Positions 1-10,631 are shown, numbered from the stretch's first letter. The stretch is 33,956 nt of DNA from PVC group bacterium (GCA_003567005.1 PXBF01000066.1:1-33956); one strand, 5' to 3'. The notes: a model not told the origin generated them from the sequence alone. Numbers and translations: made by a program.

Positions 1-381
1 GAATTTGTACTTTTTCATGCCCAATGCGTAACAAAAGGCATTTCCTATGTCTAGTCATTTCGCACATGAATACTAATGCTATTAGATATGCTTATCCCAG
101 ATGAAATATCCCTGCTGCGGCCCTTGGACGGCCAAGCTGATGCAGAGGTGAAACTACTTACACTTAATCGGACACACTTACTCGTTTACACTTACTCGTT
201 TACACTTACTCGAAAGTCAGTGCTCATGATATCGAGTAAGTGTAGGGGATTACGTGCGGGCGAGTAGGTGTGCAAAAATGAAGTTACAGTCTAGAAAGAG
301 AATTGCATAGGGACAGGTGAGGGGTTTGGGTGCAAGAGTAGGCCAAGATTTGGCAAATTCCGGGTTGACGTAGAGCGTGAT
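1..381. other. Non-coding left edge with repeat cluster
   Basis: No gene is supported in this stretch. The only sizeable open frame (76-267) is mostly made of the repeats themselves and has no ribosome binding site. The notable content is the repeat cluster at 171-273, listed separately. The remainder, including 274-381 just before the membrane-protein gene, shows no promoter I would defend. Confidence 0.6.
171..273. repeat. Direct and nested inverted repeats of an ACTTACTCG core
   Basis: The core ACACTTACTCG occurs at 174-184, 188-198 and 202-212. The last two lie in perfect 14-base tandem copies (185-198, 199-212). The same word appears inverted at 233-244 (CGAGTAAGTGTA, perfect complement of 201-212) and, with one mismatch, at 261-272. 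The arms are nested, so 171-184 can pair with 261-273 outside the 201-212/233-244 stem. This could be a multi-site protein-binding region, a remnant of mobile-element ends, or a folded leader RNA for the gene at 382. The repeats are read directly from the sequence; the role is unknown. Confidence 0.75.
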
Positions 382-1404
382 GTGCAGAAAAGTGTAAGGT
401 CTATGTTGGAACACATTGGATTTACTTTGCTTTTTGGGTTTACGGCTTTACTCATGCTGCATGTACAGGCGCATGCGGTGCAGTACAGGACCCTTTATGC
501 AGTGCCCATTTTTATTGTATTGCTATCGATGCTCTACTCGGTAGCGCATGAGTGGGTGCGAATGGTGCGGAGACAGTGTCCGAAGTGCATACCGCCTCTT
601 GTGCCGACGTTTGTCGCTGTTATCGTAGGCTCTTTTCTAACGGTATTTCTCGCTAATCCTGTTGGACTGGGTGTTGTGATTGCATCATCGTTAGTTGGGT
701 TGGGCGCGGCGTGGCTATTTCCTAAATGGGCGACGGCTGCCTTTTGTGGATCTTTTGTGGGGATGCTTTCGCCTGAATCTTTTCCGGCCTTTCATCAACT
801 GGTGCTGGCTACAATTGCTGCCGCAGGTCTATTTTGGGCTGGTGCGCCGGTATTTATTGGTTTTGGCGGGAAGCTTGGTACCACTGCGTTTTTTGGTTGT
901 GTGGTGGCTGCCTGGCTTACGGGTGCGCCCTTATTAGAAGCTCCGTTGCCGAGTCGTCAGATTGCCATGCTGATTTTGTTTGTGGCAGCGATTTCCTCTG
1001 CCGGTGCGTATGTGTTGAGTGTGCGATGTAAGTTGGGTCCGGTGATGGGATCTGCTTTGGTGGGGCTATTCGCGGGGTTTGTATTGCCTTGGTTGCCGAT
1101 GGGCATGAATGGGCCTTTGCTGGCGGTAGTGGCATTTTGTGCGTCGTTTGCGGGCATGGCCAATACGGAGCGTATGCCGACCGAATCGCATGCTTTGCTG
1201 GCAGGGTTGATTGCCGGCGCCGTGTTTGTTTTTGCATCACCGTCGTTGGGAGGCGCAGGCGGAAAATTGGGAACGATTGCTTTTGCATCCACATTGGCCG
1301 CCAAGCCGCTGGGCGATTTGCTGATCTTACTTGCAACACCCCATGTCAAAATGGCGCGTGCCTTTGCTGCGGCCTTTATCGGGGATGGTGTTCGCGATCG
1401 GTAA
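382..1404 (+). CDS. Uncharacterised polytopic membrane protein with internal duplication
   Basis: The product is about 340 residues and almost wholly hydrophobic, with roughly ten possible membrane segments, so it should sit in the inner membrane. I do not recognise the family. Two halves repeat: FCGSFVGM at residues 121-128 matches FCASFAGM at 252-259, and GGKLGT at 162-167 matches GGKLGT at 293-298, with the same 41-residue spacing and no gap. Further upstream, SSLVGLGAAW (about 102-111) matches SALVGLFAGF (about 224-233). Such duplicated membrane domains are typical of transporters and channels, but no substrate can be proposed. The start is a GTG at 382; an ATG at 403 preceded by AAGG is an equally good choice. 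A small soluble loop at about residues 60-70 carries two cysteines (CPKC). It is convergent with leuB, 77 bases away. Confidence 0.8.
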   Translation: MQKSVRSMLEHIGFTLLFGFTALLMLHVQAHAVQYRTLYAVPIFIVLLSMLYSVAHEWVRMVRRQCPKCIPPLVPTFVAVIVGSFLTVFLANPVGLGVVIASSLVGLGAAWLFPKWATAAFCGSFVGMLSPESFPAFHQLVLATIAAAGLFWAGAPVFIGFGGKLGTTAFFGCVVAAWLTGAPLLEAPLPSRQIAMLILFVAAISSAGAYVLSVRCKLGPVMGSALVGLFAGFVLPWLPMGMNGPLLAVVAFCASFAGMANTERMPTESHALLAGLIAGAVFVFASPSLGGAGGKLGTIAFASTLAAKPLGDLLILLATPHVKMARAFAAAFIGDGVRDR

Positions 1405-1481
1405 AAAACGTGAATTGTGGAGCGAGGAACGTGAGAGCATATGAGGGGCCTATGTCTTGTGCTCCGCGCTTCACATGTGGC

Positions 1482-3173
<1,692 letters not shown>

Positions 3174-3761
3174 TTATCTGGTAGCTTCAGGCGATTGTTC
3201 GAGCCTTTGTTTCAAATATGCAATAATGTCATCATCATAGTAAAATGGGTTTCTGTCTTCCCTGAAAAAGCGAGATGGGATTGGTTCAACCATTCCGTTG
3301 GCAATGGAGTACGCCTCATATACTATCGTGTGATTTCTGTCAGTTATTTGGATAAAGTCAGGCACTCCATCCCTCGTAAAATCGTCGATTGCAAAACTGA
3401 ACCCTTCGAGACCTGGGGCTCCGGACACGGAAGATAGTCTGCCTTTATTAAAGAATATAACCAGAGATGTCCCTTTCGCCTGGTCTCTGAAGGGATGAAT
3501 CATGCAGATACTTCGTCCGTTTTCGTCGGCATCGTTTTGCGTAAGAATCTCGACACCGTCACGCGACCAAATCGTGCGCATCAGGTCTGATCTGCTTGGA
3601 TTTATCTGTTCCCGCGTCTTCGTCAATTCCGATGCTGCATGATATGTGTATGGCTGCATGGGTTGGGGCGGTGGGGTTGCGTTACAGCCGCTTGATAGCG
3701 CAATGCATAAAAAAAGCATGGATGGTGTAGACCTTTTCATAATCATTTTCTGTTTGGACAT
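3174..3761 (-). CDS. Putative exported lipoprotein, function unknown
   Basis: The product is 195 residues. Residues 1-26 form a lipoprotein-type signal: a basic start (MKR at 8-10), a hydrophobic stretch and ALSSGC, which would place the lipidated cysteine at 26. The lipobox is imperfect because leucine sits at -4 rather than -3. A proline-rich linker follows (PPPQPMQP). The rest is soluble with no family I recognise. A loop at 127-137 (DFTRDGVPDFI) resembles an EF-hand/FG-GAP type calcium loop, and a similar DFTxDGVxD loop occurs in the secreted protein at 6557-7366. The start at 3761 is preceded on the minus strand by AAGAGG. It is last in a run of four minus-strand genes for exported proteins, 39 bases after the subtilase gene, so co-transcription is plausible. 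Confidence 0.75.
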   Translation of the reverse strand: MSKQKMIMKRSTPSMLFLCIALSSGCNATPPPQPMQPYTYHAASELTKTREQINPSRSDLMRTIWSRDGVEILTQNDADENGRSICMIHPFRDQAKGTSLVIFFNKGRLSSVSGAPGLEGFSFAIDDFTRDGVPDFIQITDRNHTIVYEAYSIANGMVEPIPSRFFREDRNPFYYDDDIIAYLKQRLEQSPEATR

Positions 3762-3800
3762 GCGTCTAGCCTCTTTTGGGGGAGCTGTATGTAGCTTCCT

Positions 3801-6452
3801 TCAGTAGGATTTCAATCGATAAAACCGGTTCGTGAACAGGCTGTATGCATTGGTCTCCGTGAAATGCACTGGGGCGACATGGGTATCGAGGGTCATCCAG
3901 GTATTTGTGTCGAGTAGTGTTGTTGTGCCCTGCACAGAAAAGACACCGAAGCCGTCAATTTCCAGGGTGACATTGGTGCCTTCTGTCACTGATATACTCG
4001 TGATGTGTGGCGGAGGCATTTGCGACGGTTCGCCGACAGTATAGTGCTGCGGAGAGAACGTCTTCAATCCATCCGGATTTTGTATTGCCAATATCCAAGA
4101 TCCTTCATCCATCGTGGAGTGATCGAGTCGGGCTCGAAGGTTTGTTGAAGTGGTCTCGACAGCATATGCCGAGACCGGATCGTAACCGCCGCGATAGAAC
4201 CACAGTGTTGCACCTAGAATGAATCCGCTGCCCTCTACTTCCACGAAAGAAAAATCCTGGTCGGGGTCGCCTCCTTCTGTGTGTCCAGTGATCGTGGGCG
4301 GATCTGCCGGCAAAGCAGACTCCAGTCCATCGACCACAAGGGCGTACATTTGCGTATCGCCGTGCAGACTTCCCGTGTGGGAAATCTCGATATCCCAGAT
4401 ACCGGGTTCAGGGTCGTTGACGAGCACCATGATTTTGTTGTCGGTGAAATTCATCCCAGTCACAGCAGGCTCATCTAACAAGTCCGGATGAAAGGGTGGT
4501 AGCGAATCATTGCCGACCACGTATGGCATCACGAAGACATGATTTGTCGTTCCACTAGGAGAAATAGCCATCAGGTTTAGATCATTCACCAGAACGGGAT
4601 CAATCTCTGAACTTTCGGTGCGTGCTGGTCCCGGCGGGTCTGTCCAGACGAGTGTGGTACGCAGCGGTTCTTCGCCGGTGCTCTGATAGGAAAAGTTATG
4701 GATATGACTATCATGCAAGCGCTCTTCCCGCATCAGGCGAGCGTTCGGATTGTCGGCATGTCGCTGGACCAAGCGAGCGGCTTCGAGCGTATTCATCAAT
4801 CCCCAGCCGAATTTATAATCAGGTCCAGGGTGCCCGAAGTCTTCGGCTGTATTGATAATCAGCGCCATTAATGTTGAGGCACGCATTAGATTGCCCTTGA
4901 ATCTTTTCGAGAAATAGTCCTGAAGCAGCAGGGCACTGCCAGAGGCATTCGGGGCGGAATAACTCGTGCCGCTGCGGCGAGAGTAGCCCAACACACCATC
5001 GGTAGACACATCTGAGGTATAAACGGAAGTGCCATCGGCTGCGATATCGGGTTTGATGCGGCCATCGCGGGTTGGCCCCCAGGAACTTGAATTTCGCAAA
5101 TTGCCACCGCTGATACGTTCCCCTTCGCTATTTCGGCTGATCGTCGTAACACCAGCTACAGCAAAAAGGTTTTTTGCGTCTTTGCGTGTAGTGGACAGGG
5201 TGATGAATCCGGGGCCTTCATTGCCGGCACTGTAGAAATGCAGGTAGTAGGGGGTATCGTGAAGCGCAGAGTCAAAGCTGGCACTGATTGAGGTGTAGAG
5301 TCCGTTCAAATCCCCGCGATCTGTACCTAGCGATGTGTTGCCAATAATTGAGCGTTCGGGGCGACCGGGCCAATCCATTCCATAGTTGATCACGTCAGCT
5401 TGTTGCTGTTGTCGAAAGCTGTAAAGGTGGACGGCGGGCGCCATGCCCAGAGCGTCTGGGTCGACTCCCCGTGCTCCGAATGTTCCTGCAACCCGCGTTC
5501 CATGGCCCGAACCTGTCTCCGTGCCCCGGACAATTGTTGTCCGCCACGCGCTGTCATCATCGTTGCGAAATTCTGTATGATCACCAATGATGCCGCTATC
5601 ATTGATATTCGCGAAGAAGCCTGATCCGTCGATTTCCTCACCGAAGACAGCATCGAATGTGGTGTTACGGCGAACGAAACTGGTAGCGATGGAGATGGCC
5701 GCTCTATGGTTCTCGCTGTAGGTGTAGACGGGCTCTGGTCCGTCGAATCCAGTGAGCATGAAATCCCGGTCGTCGTGGGTGATCCCTTCCACAGGAATAT
5801 CCATAATGCGTGCACGCTCGCGGATCATTGCATCGCGCATTTGCTCCGACTGCGCCAGCCATTTGCCATACGTCTCCCGTTGTTCAAAACTCATTTTGAC
5901 TGGAAGTTTCTCGCGCTCATCAATCAATGCCATATGAAATTGCTCATAATCGGTTGGGTCTACCCCAGGGTGGCGATGCTGGAAATCCTGCCAAGCGTTT
6001 ACGTGTTCGGGATCAATATTTTCAGCCAGGCGATTCGGGTCTACTGGATCGACAGGCTGTACGCCGGTCGTGGGATCGTTTGCTCCCTCGTTGTCGCGCA
6101 TTGTCGGGTTGCCAGGAGGCAATGGTTGTTCGTCGGATTGCCCTTGGGGGGGGGCGGAAAGGTCGTCCGGGTTGTGTAATCCATGTTCGTGCGTCCTTGC
6201 ATCCTGACTCGTGTCAGCGTCGACGATTGCGCTCCTTGCCGTCTTGTCGACAGGTGGTCCAGAAACCGTAGCGTCGCGCTCCCCGTATTCCTGGTCCGGA
6301 GCCAACAGGGGCAGGACGGTAATGGAACCGACGAACAACGCAAAACACAGAAAGAATGACCATAAACCGACTGTGTGTATTTTAGATCTGATCCCAGCGT
6401 GACTGGTTCTGTTCGTAAGGGCGGTAATCGTTTTACGTGTTTGTTTGAACAT
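3801..6452 (-). CDS. Exported subtilisin-family (S8, KP-43-like) serine protease
   Basis: A secreted or envelope-anchored serine endopeptidase of 883 residues. Residues 29-50 are a hydrophobic export signal after a long basic n-region. About 60-230 is a Pro/Asp-rich, then charged, pro-region. The S8 catalytic domain spans about 245-565 with Asp285 (NDSG), His317 (GHGTRVAG), oxyanion Asn411 (SAGNEG) and Ser497 (GTSYSAP), so the triad is intact. About 585-710 is the beta-sandwich domain of KP-43-type subtilases (LRTTLVWTDPPG, LVNDLNL). About 718-808 looks like an IPT/TIG-type beta domain, and 814-883 is a small C-terminal domain ending NRFYRLKSY that resembles the C-terminus of the neighbour at 6557-7366. 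Substrate unknown. The start ATG at 6452 follows AAGG on the minus strand. Confidence 0.93.
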   Translation of the reverse strand: MFKQTRKTITALTNRTSHAGIRSKIHTVGLWSFFLCFALFVGSITVLPLLAPDQEYGERDATVSGPPVDKTARSAIVDADTSQDARTHEHGLHNPDDLSAPPQGQSDEQPLPPGNPTMRDNEGANDPTTGVQPVDPVDPNRLAENIDPEHVNAWQDFQHRHPGVDPTDYEQFHMALIDEREKLPVKMSFEQRETYGKWLAQSEQMRDAMIRERARIMDIPVEGITHDDRDFMLTGFDGPEPVYTYSENHRAAISIATSFVRRNTTFDAVFGEEIDGSGFFANINDSGIIGDHTEFRNDDDSAWRTTIVRGTETGSGHGTRVAGTFGARGVDPDALGMAPAVHLYSFRQQQQADVINYGMDWPGRPERSIIGNTSLGTDRGDLNGLYTSISASFDSALHDTPYYLHFYSAGNEGPGFITLSTTRKDAKNLFAVAGVTTISRNSEGERISGGNLRNSSSWGPTRDGRIKPDIAADGTSVYTSDVSTDGVLGYSRRSGTSYSAPNASGSALLLQDYFSKRFKGNLMRASTLMALIINTAEDFGHPGPDYKFGWGLMNTLEAARLVQRHADNPNARLMREERLHDSHIHNFSYQSTGEEPLRTTLVWTDPPGPARTESSEIDPVLVNDLNLMAISPSGTTNHVFVMPYVVGNDSLPPFHPDLLDEPAVTGMNFTDNKIMVLVNDPEPGIWDIEISHTGSLHGDTQMYALVVDGLESALPADPPTITGHTEGGDPDQDFSFVEVEGSGFILGATLWFYRGGYDPVSAYAVETTSTNLRARLDHSTMDEGSWILAIQNPDGLKTFSPQHYTVGEPSQMPPPHITSISVTEGTNVTLEIDGFGVFSVQGTTTLLDTNTWMTLDTHVAPVHFTETNAYSLFTNRFYRLKSY

Positions 6453-6556
6453 TTCGGGAAACCTTTTTCATGCGTTCAACGTGCAGTGGGTTTGAGGTGC
6501 ATAGCATGATTAGCGACAGCATGTATGCATTTGGGAGGTATTTCGTTCATGGTTAT

Positions 6557-7366
6557 TCATTGATCCACAATGATCCGGTAGAATGCAGAGTTTGGGGTGT
6601 TGGTCGACGTGCGTGAATCGGTGTAGTAGCCGCTCAACGTTCGGGATACAAACGATGTCTGCATCTGCCAGTTTCCGGAAGGATTGATGGCTCGTTCAAC
6701 GGATACGGTGCTTCCGGGCATCAAGTCATGAAATTGAAATGCAACATGCTCGCTGTCGACTTCGATGGAAGTGATAGAAGGCTTTAGGAGTTTGCCAGCA
6801 TAATTGTAAAGGAATGTTCCATGCAACCATTTGCGTTCTTCAGTCAGTGCCGAAGATATGCGAAACGTTATAGCCAAGCTCTTGAGAGCAGGCTCATCAC
6901 CCGAGTAGTCAATATCGATATGCAGAACTCGAAAACTACCATCGACAGCGCTTAATCCATTGTGATTGGCAGAAATATCAAAATTCGGATATCCAGCCTC
7001 ATTTGATCTCGCGGCTTTCGCATTAAGATAAAGGCCTGTCGTTAGATTTGACGGAATCAAGTGGGAACCAAGAGAAATTCTCCAATTATCGGTGTCTGGG
7101 GCCCACAAACTATCTGGATTAAGCTTATTGGTGTGAAAGTGGAGAAACATTGAGATTCTGTCAACAACCCCATCAAATGTGAAATCATAGCACTGAAACG
7201 CAGATCTCTCGAAGTCAAAATCCGATTCAGCGTATGAAACCGTCTTGCCACGTGTTACCCATTCATCTGGCTCACCGGTAACATATAGCGATGTCACCGG
7301 ATGGCTGAATGCATGTTGAGCCCAGAAACCGAGGATACCGAGTATTATGCCGGTTATTACTTTCAT
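6557..7366 (-). CDS. Secreted protein of unknown function with FYR-type C-terminal domain
   Basis: The product is 269 residues with a Sec signal peptide (residues 1-21, probable cleavage after AFS). Residues about 25-190 form a predicted all-beta domain with an aromatic, Asp-rich pattern. From memory it resembles an unnamed domain found in many bacterial secreted proteins (a 'GxYxxA...GSFxVL' layout), but I cannot name a family. A DFTFDGVVD loop at 61-69 echoes the loop in the lipoprotein at 3174-3761. Residues 196-269 (ITSIEV to AFYRII) align with the last 70 residues of the subtilase next door. The start at 7366 has a strong site, GGGAGAG, on the minus strand. It lies between the beta-propeller gene and the protease gene, all in one direction. 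Confidence 0.75.
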   Translation of the reverse strand: MKVITGIILGILGFWAQHAFSHPVTSLYVTGEPDEWVTRGKTVSYAESDFDFERSAFQCYDFTFDGVVDRISMFLHFHTNKLNPDSLWAPDTDNWRISLGSHLIPSNLTTGLYLNAKAARSNEAGYPNFDISANHNGLSAVDGSFRVLHIDIDYSGDEPALKSLAITFRISSALTEERKWLHGTFLYNYAGKLLKPSITSIEVDSEHVAFQFHDLMPGSTVSVERAINPSGNWQMQTSFVSRTLSGYYTDSRTSTNTPNSAFYRIIVDQ

Positions 7367-7506
7367 GCTTTGTCTCTCCCACGTGTGTGACCCCGCTGAG
7401 AAGAAGTTGCATTCAACTTCCCCATTAGGGGGCGTATGTAATCTTGCCTATTGCTCATACCTTTTTTTTCTCCTGTTTTGAGCAGGTACTCTTGTAAAAG
7501 TAGGAC

Positions 7507-9252
7507 CTACCTGCTGTTGATGCTTTGCGCCTCGATATCTGTGTTTCGCACGGGGACCTTGAGAAGCATGGGACCATTGTTTTTCTCGCACAGAACATAG
7601 GCCCAATTCTCATCCGGTGAGAGTACGACCGATGTCAGGTTACGTGCAAAGAGACGCCAGTAGCTCCGGCCTTTTTCATTGTTGATGATAATGGGCCATT
7701 CAACACCGATCCATCCCGGGACCTTAACCCAGTTTCCGCTTCGATCGCCGATTGCAAGCGTGCGAGGCTCTGCCGGAAGCAGGTCATCAGGTATTTCATG
7801 CTCCTTCTTCGGCTGCATTTCCCTTGCAGTGACGTCCAGCACACCGATGGCGTTTCCATCTATGTCAAACACCACACCCAGTTGTCCGTCTGGGCGGAAG
7901 CGAATATCAGCGGGTTGTCCCTGCACAGGAATCGTTCCAAGAAAACGGTCTGTTGACAGGTCTACCACGCTGAGGTTATCTGAATTCCTATTACACACGA
8001 TGGCTAGCTCACTTCCCGGTGGTATGCGTACACACCATCCCCCCTTCACATCCAAGAATGTGCCAACACGCTTGTGCAGATCGTAGAGTGCCAGTGCACC
8101 TCCCTCGCGGACAATGGCAACGAGGGTTTGTGATTCCTCATGCAGGGCCAATCGTTCGACGCCGACGGGGAACCCAAACTTATCGCCAGGCAGGTCAATT
8201 GTGATCGATTGTTTGCTGGCTGGAAGCGCGTAGGTTTTCAGGGTATGGGTTTGTCGGTCGGCAAGCACAACCGTTTCGGACTTGCCCAAGTGCTGTATGC
8301 TAGAGATGGAGCCACTCAGGCCCATGTAGACTGGTTCTTTTTGCTTATATGGGTCAAAGTAGACAACCTCTCCCGTTCTAAGAACGGCGTATACCCGATC
8401 CGTGCTTCCATCGCTAAAAATTTGGTTCACTTTGCTCTTCAAGGTAACCAATGTATCAAAGGTAGCGGTTTTTTTGTTGTAGCGAGAGATCGTACGGGGT
8501 TTGAGGCCCGAAACAATAAGCCGCCCATCACGGTCCATGAGGCAATGAATATTTGGACTAAAATCGAGCCTATATCCGTTGTTGCGTGGCGGAACAGATG
8601 CAGCTCGCTCCGACCAAGTTCCGCTTTCAATATCGATTTCGTAAAGGTAGCTCGGGGTCTGGCCGTAGTAAGAAGAGAGGCCCGATGGCACCGATACCCA
8701 GAGGGTTGACTCATCGTGAGAGACCACTGTGGAGCAAAGCCTGTGGGCGGATAGCGCATCAACCGCGATGACCGTTTTGTCTGTTTGATCATGCGGATCA
8801 ATCAAGACGATCTTATTCTTGCGGCTCTCTCTTTCATGGTCGAGGACGAGAAGCCGTTTCGTCTGAGGGAGGTAGTGAATCGCCAAAGGCATTTCAAGGC
8901 CAGTGATGGAACTCGCTAGGCGGCGTCTTTCGATATCGACAACATTGATTACACCCGAAAGATTATCGAGCACCCAACAAAGGCCATCTTTCTCGGATAT
9001 GGCAATGTCGCGTGCGCGTCTGGATGCACCCAAGTATATGCGACCCGCGATGCGCTTCTGATGTTTCACTCTTGTGGCGGGCTGGCCGAGCTTGTTGGCA
9101 GCCATTCTTCCCCACGCAGGGTCTCTTGCAAAGGCATCCATGCGATCTGGATTGCTCCACCAGGCGGGATGGTCCGCCCGCGCTAGCGCGAAGGTAGCCA
9201 TGCATAGAAGTAAAATGGTTAGCTTGCCCATTTTTGTCATTTTCATTGTCAT
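7507..9252 (-). CDS. Exported beta-propeller (YVTN/YncE-like) protein
   Basis: The product is 581 residues. The signal peptide is residues 1-26 (hydrophobic core ILLLCMATFAL, cleavage after ARA). The mature part shows the repeating beta-strand pattern of WD40/YVTN/NHL-type propellers: blades such as VINVVDIERRRLASSITG (about 100-117), LSVVDLSTDRFLGTIPVQG (about 440) and IGVLDVTAREM (about 480), each with a hydrophobic strand, D-x-x-x-R and a following Gly. No enzyme active site or heme motif is visible. Such proteins usually act as extracytoplasmic binding scaffolds; the ligand is unknown. Several in-frame ATGs crowd the start and none has a strong ribosome site, so the true start may be any of the first four. 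It is the first gene of the four-gene exported cluster. Confidence 0.8.
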   Translation of the reverse strand: MTMKMTKMGKLTILLLCMATFALARADHPAWWSNPDRMDAFARDPAWGRMAANKLGQPATRVKHQKRIAGRIYLGASRRARDIAISEKDGLCWVLDNLSGVINVVDIERRRLASSITGLEMPLAIHYLPQTKRLLVLDHERESRKNKIVLIDPHDQTDKTVIAVDALSAHRLCSTVVSHDESTLWVSVPSGLSSYYGQTPSYLYEIDIESGTWSERAASVPPRNNGYRLDFSPNIHCLMDRDGRLIVSGLKPRTISRYNKKTATFDTLVTLKSKVNQIFSDGSTDRVYAVLRTGEVVYFDPYKQKEPVYMGLSGSISSIQHLGKSETVVLADRQTHTLKTYALPASKQSITIDLPGDKFGFPVGVERLALHEESQTLVAIVREGGALALYDLHKRVGTFLDVKGGWCVRIPPGSELAIVCNRNSDNLSVVDLSTDRFLGTIPVQGQPADIRFRPDGQLGVVFDIDGNAIGVLDVTAREMQPKKEHEIPDDLLPAEPRTLAIGDRSGNWVKVPGWIGVEWPIIINNEKGRSYWRLFARNLTSVVLSPDENWAYVLCEKNNGPMLLKVPVRNTDIEAQSINSR

Positions 9253-9731
9253 GCCAATATCTGCCGAATCCGCCTCGAATGAGAGACGTTGTATTCAAAT
9301 TCTCCCGGCAGACTATTATTCGTACCTTTTTTTGTTTTTGGTGTTGTGAACACACTCCGTGCCCGTCAACGATGTACGCGAATCCGTGTAAATGGATAGA
9401 AGCGACTATCATGTTTATACTGTTTAGACTGCATCGCCTCCAAAATCTTTGAAAGTTTTTATTTTTTTTATGGTTTGTGAAGCTTGCACACCGTTGTCTC
9501 GGTCGAGAAAGTAAAAAAGGTAAGGGATGCGGGATAAAGGTAGAAACAAGATCACAGAGTCGAATGGGAGAGAGATATCAGAAATCAAGGGTTTATGGGC
9601 GTTTGCATGCGATTTTTGCTTTTGTGAGTCGAGAAAAGTGGGCGTTGGCTTGCGAAGGAGATTGAAGTATGCCAGTATTCATTCCTTATCAAAAAAAATT
9701 ATGGGGCTGGCGGCTTACAGAGGAGATATTG
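9253..9731. other. Divergent intergenic region between exported-protein genes and barrel genes
   Basis: About 480 bases separate the minus-strand propeller gene from the plus-strand barrel gene, and promoters for both must lie here. T-rich tracts occur at 9329-9340 and 9455-9470. Short open frames here (for example 9477-9665) lack ribosome sites and protein-like composition. I see no RNA gene and no confident promoter boxes. Confidence 0.5.
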
Positions 9732-10631
9732 ATGGTACGTACATTACGAATATCTGTTTTTTTATTGTTTTGCTGGGGCATGCAGGTGAGTGGGCAGGAT
9801 GTGTATCGTGATTGGAACCGAAGGGTATGTCCGGTTTTAGATACACCTTACCGAACGTATCGTGGTACAGACATTACGCATTATTTGGGCACGGATACCG
9901 GTACAGATGGTTGGGGGGATCGTGTCAGCGTGACGGATGTTGCTTTGTGGGGGCGTTTACCGAGTTGGGAAAATGATTTTGGTGGCGAACTGGAGGTTCG
10001 TGGACACCTTGATCTGCGTTTGTTGGAGGGGTTAAAGTCGGGAAGTGGTATAGACCGCCAGCATGCGTTTATGATGGCGCGGGGAAAACTGGCTTGGCAT
10101 CAACGCTATTGGGGCGGATTCGGGCTTCAATTACGTGCGCAACCCGGCGTGTATACCGCTTTGAGTACCCCTTCAGGCAATATTTTTTCGGTTCCTGTTG
10201 GCGGTAATCTTGTGTTTGCCTTCACACCGGAATTGGCGCTCTTTGCGGGGGTGGATTATTATCCGGATTTTGCTGCGGAATTCGATCCTTATGTGGGGTT
10301 GGTCTATTCGCGTTATGAAATGACGGCGCAAATGGCCTATCCGGAAACCCGGTTCACGTTTCGCCCGTATGGAGGCCGCTTCCAGATGGGGACGGGGGCA
10401 GTATTTACGCGTTGGCTTGAATATCGGCTCGGTCGGGATGATGACCGGCGTCGGTTGCGGTTTCGTGAAAATCAATTTTATGGAGAGTTGTCCTGGGATA
10501 CACGTGGTTTCACGCAAATCGATTTGCGAGCGGGTTACATGTATCGTCGACGTGCAGTGTTCGAGGATGGGCCAACGGTTGCCTTTGATGACACACCGTT
10601 TGTTTCGCTTGGTTTCAGTGGATTGTTTTGA
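9732..10631 (+). CDS. Predicted outer-membrane beta-barrel protein
   Basis: The start ATG at 9732 was chosen because AGGAG lies at 9721-9725 and a clean Sec signal peptide follows (MVRTLRISVFLLFCW, cleavage near VSGQ). The open frame continues 21 codons upstream, but those residues would mask the signal. The mature protein (about 275 residues) alternates short amphipathic strands with Gly/Asp turns and many aromatic residues, and ends in a strand terminating in Phe (VSLGFSGLF), which is the classic signal for outer-membrane insertion. A loop rich in Arg and Asp (RDDDRRRLRFRENQ) sits near the C-terminus. No specific family recognised. It is followed after 63 bases by a second, smaller barrel gene, so the two may form a pair. 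Confidence 0.75.
   Translation: MVRTLRISVFLLFCWGMQVSGQDVYRDWNRRVCPVLDTPYRTYRGTDITHYLGTDTGTDGWGDRVSVTDVALWGRLPSWENDFGGELEVRGHLDLRLLEGLKSGSGIDRQHAFMMARGKLAWHQRYWGGFGLQLRAQPGVYTALSTPSGNIFSVPVGGNLVFAFTPELALFAGVDYYPDFAAEFDPYVGLVYSRYEMTAQMAYPETRFTFRPYGGRFQMGTGAVFTRWLEYRLGRDDDRRRLRFRENQFYGELSWDTRGFTQIDLRAGYMYRRRAVFEDGPTVAFDDTPFVSLGFSGLF

Noticed and set aside
76..267. 63-residue open frame at the left edge
   Set aside because: Built largely from the ACTTACTCG repeats, no ribosome site and no protein-like pattern.
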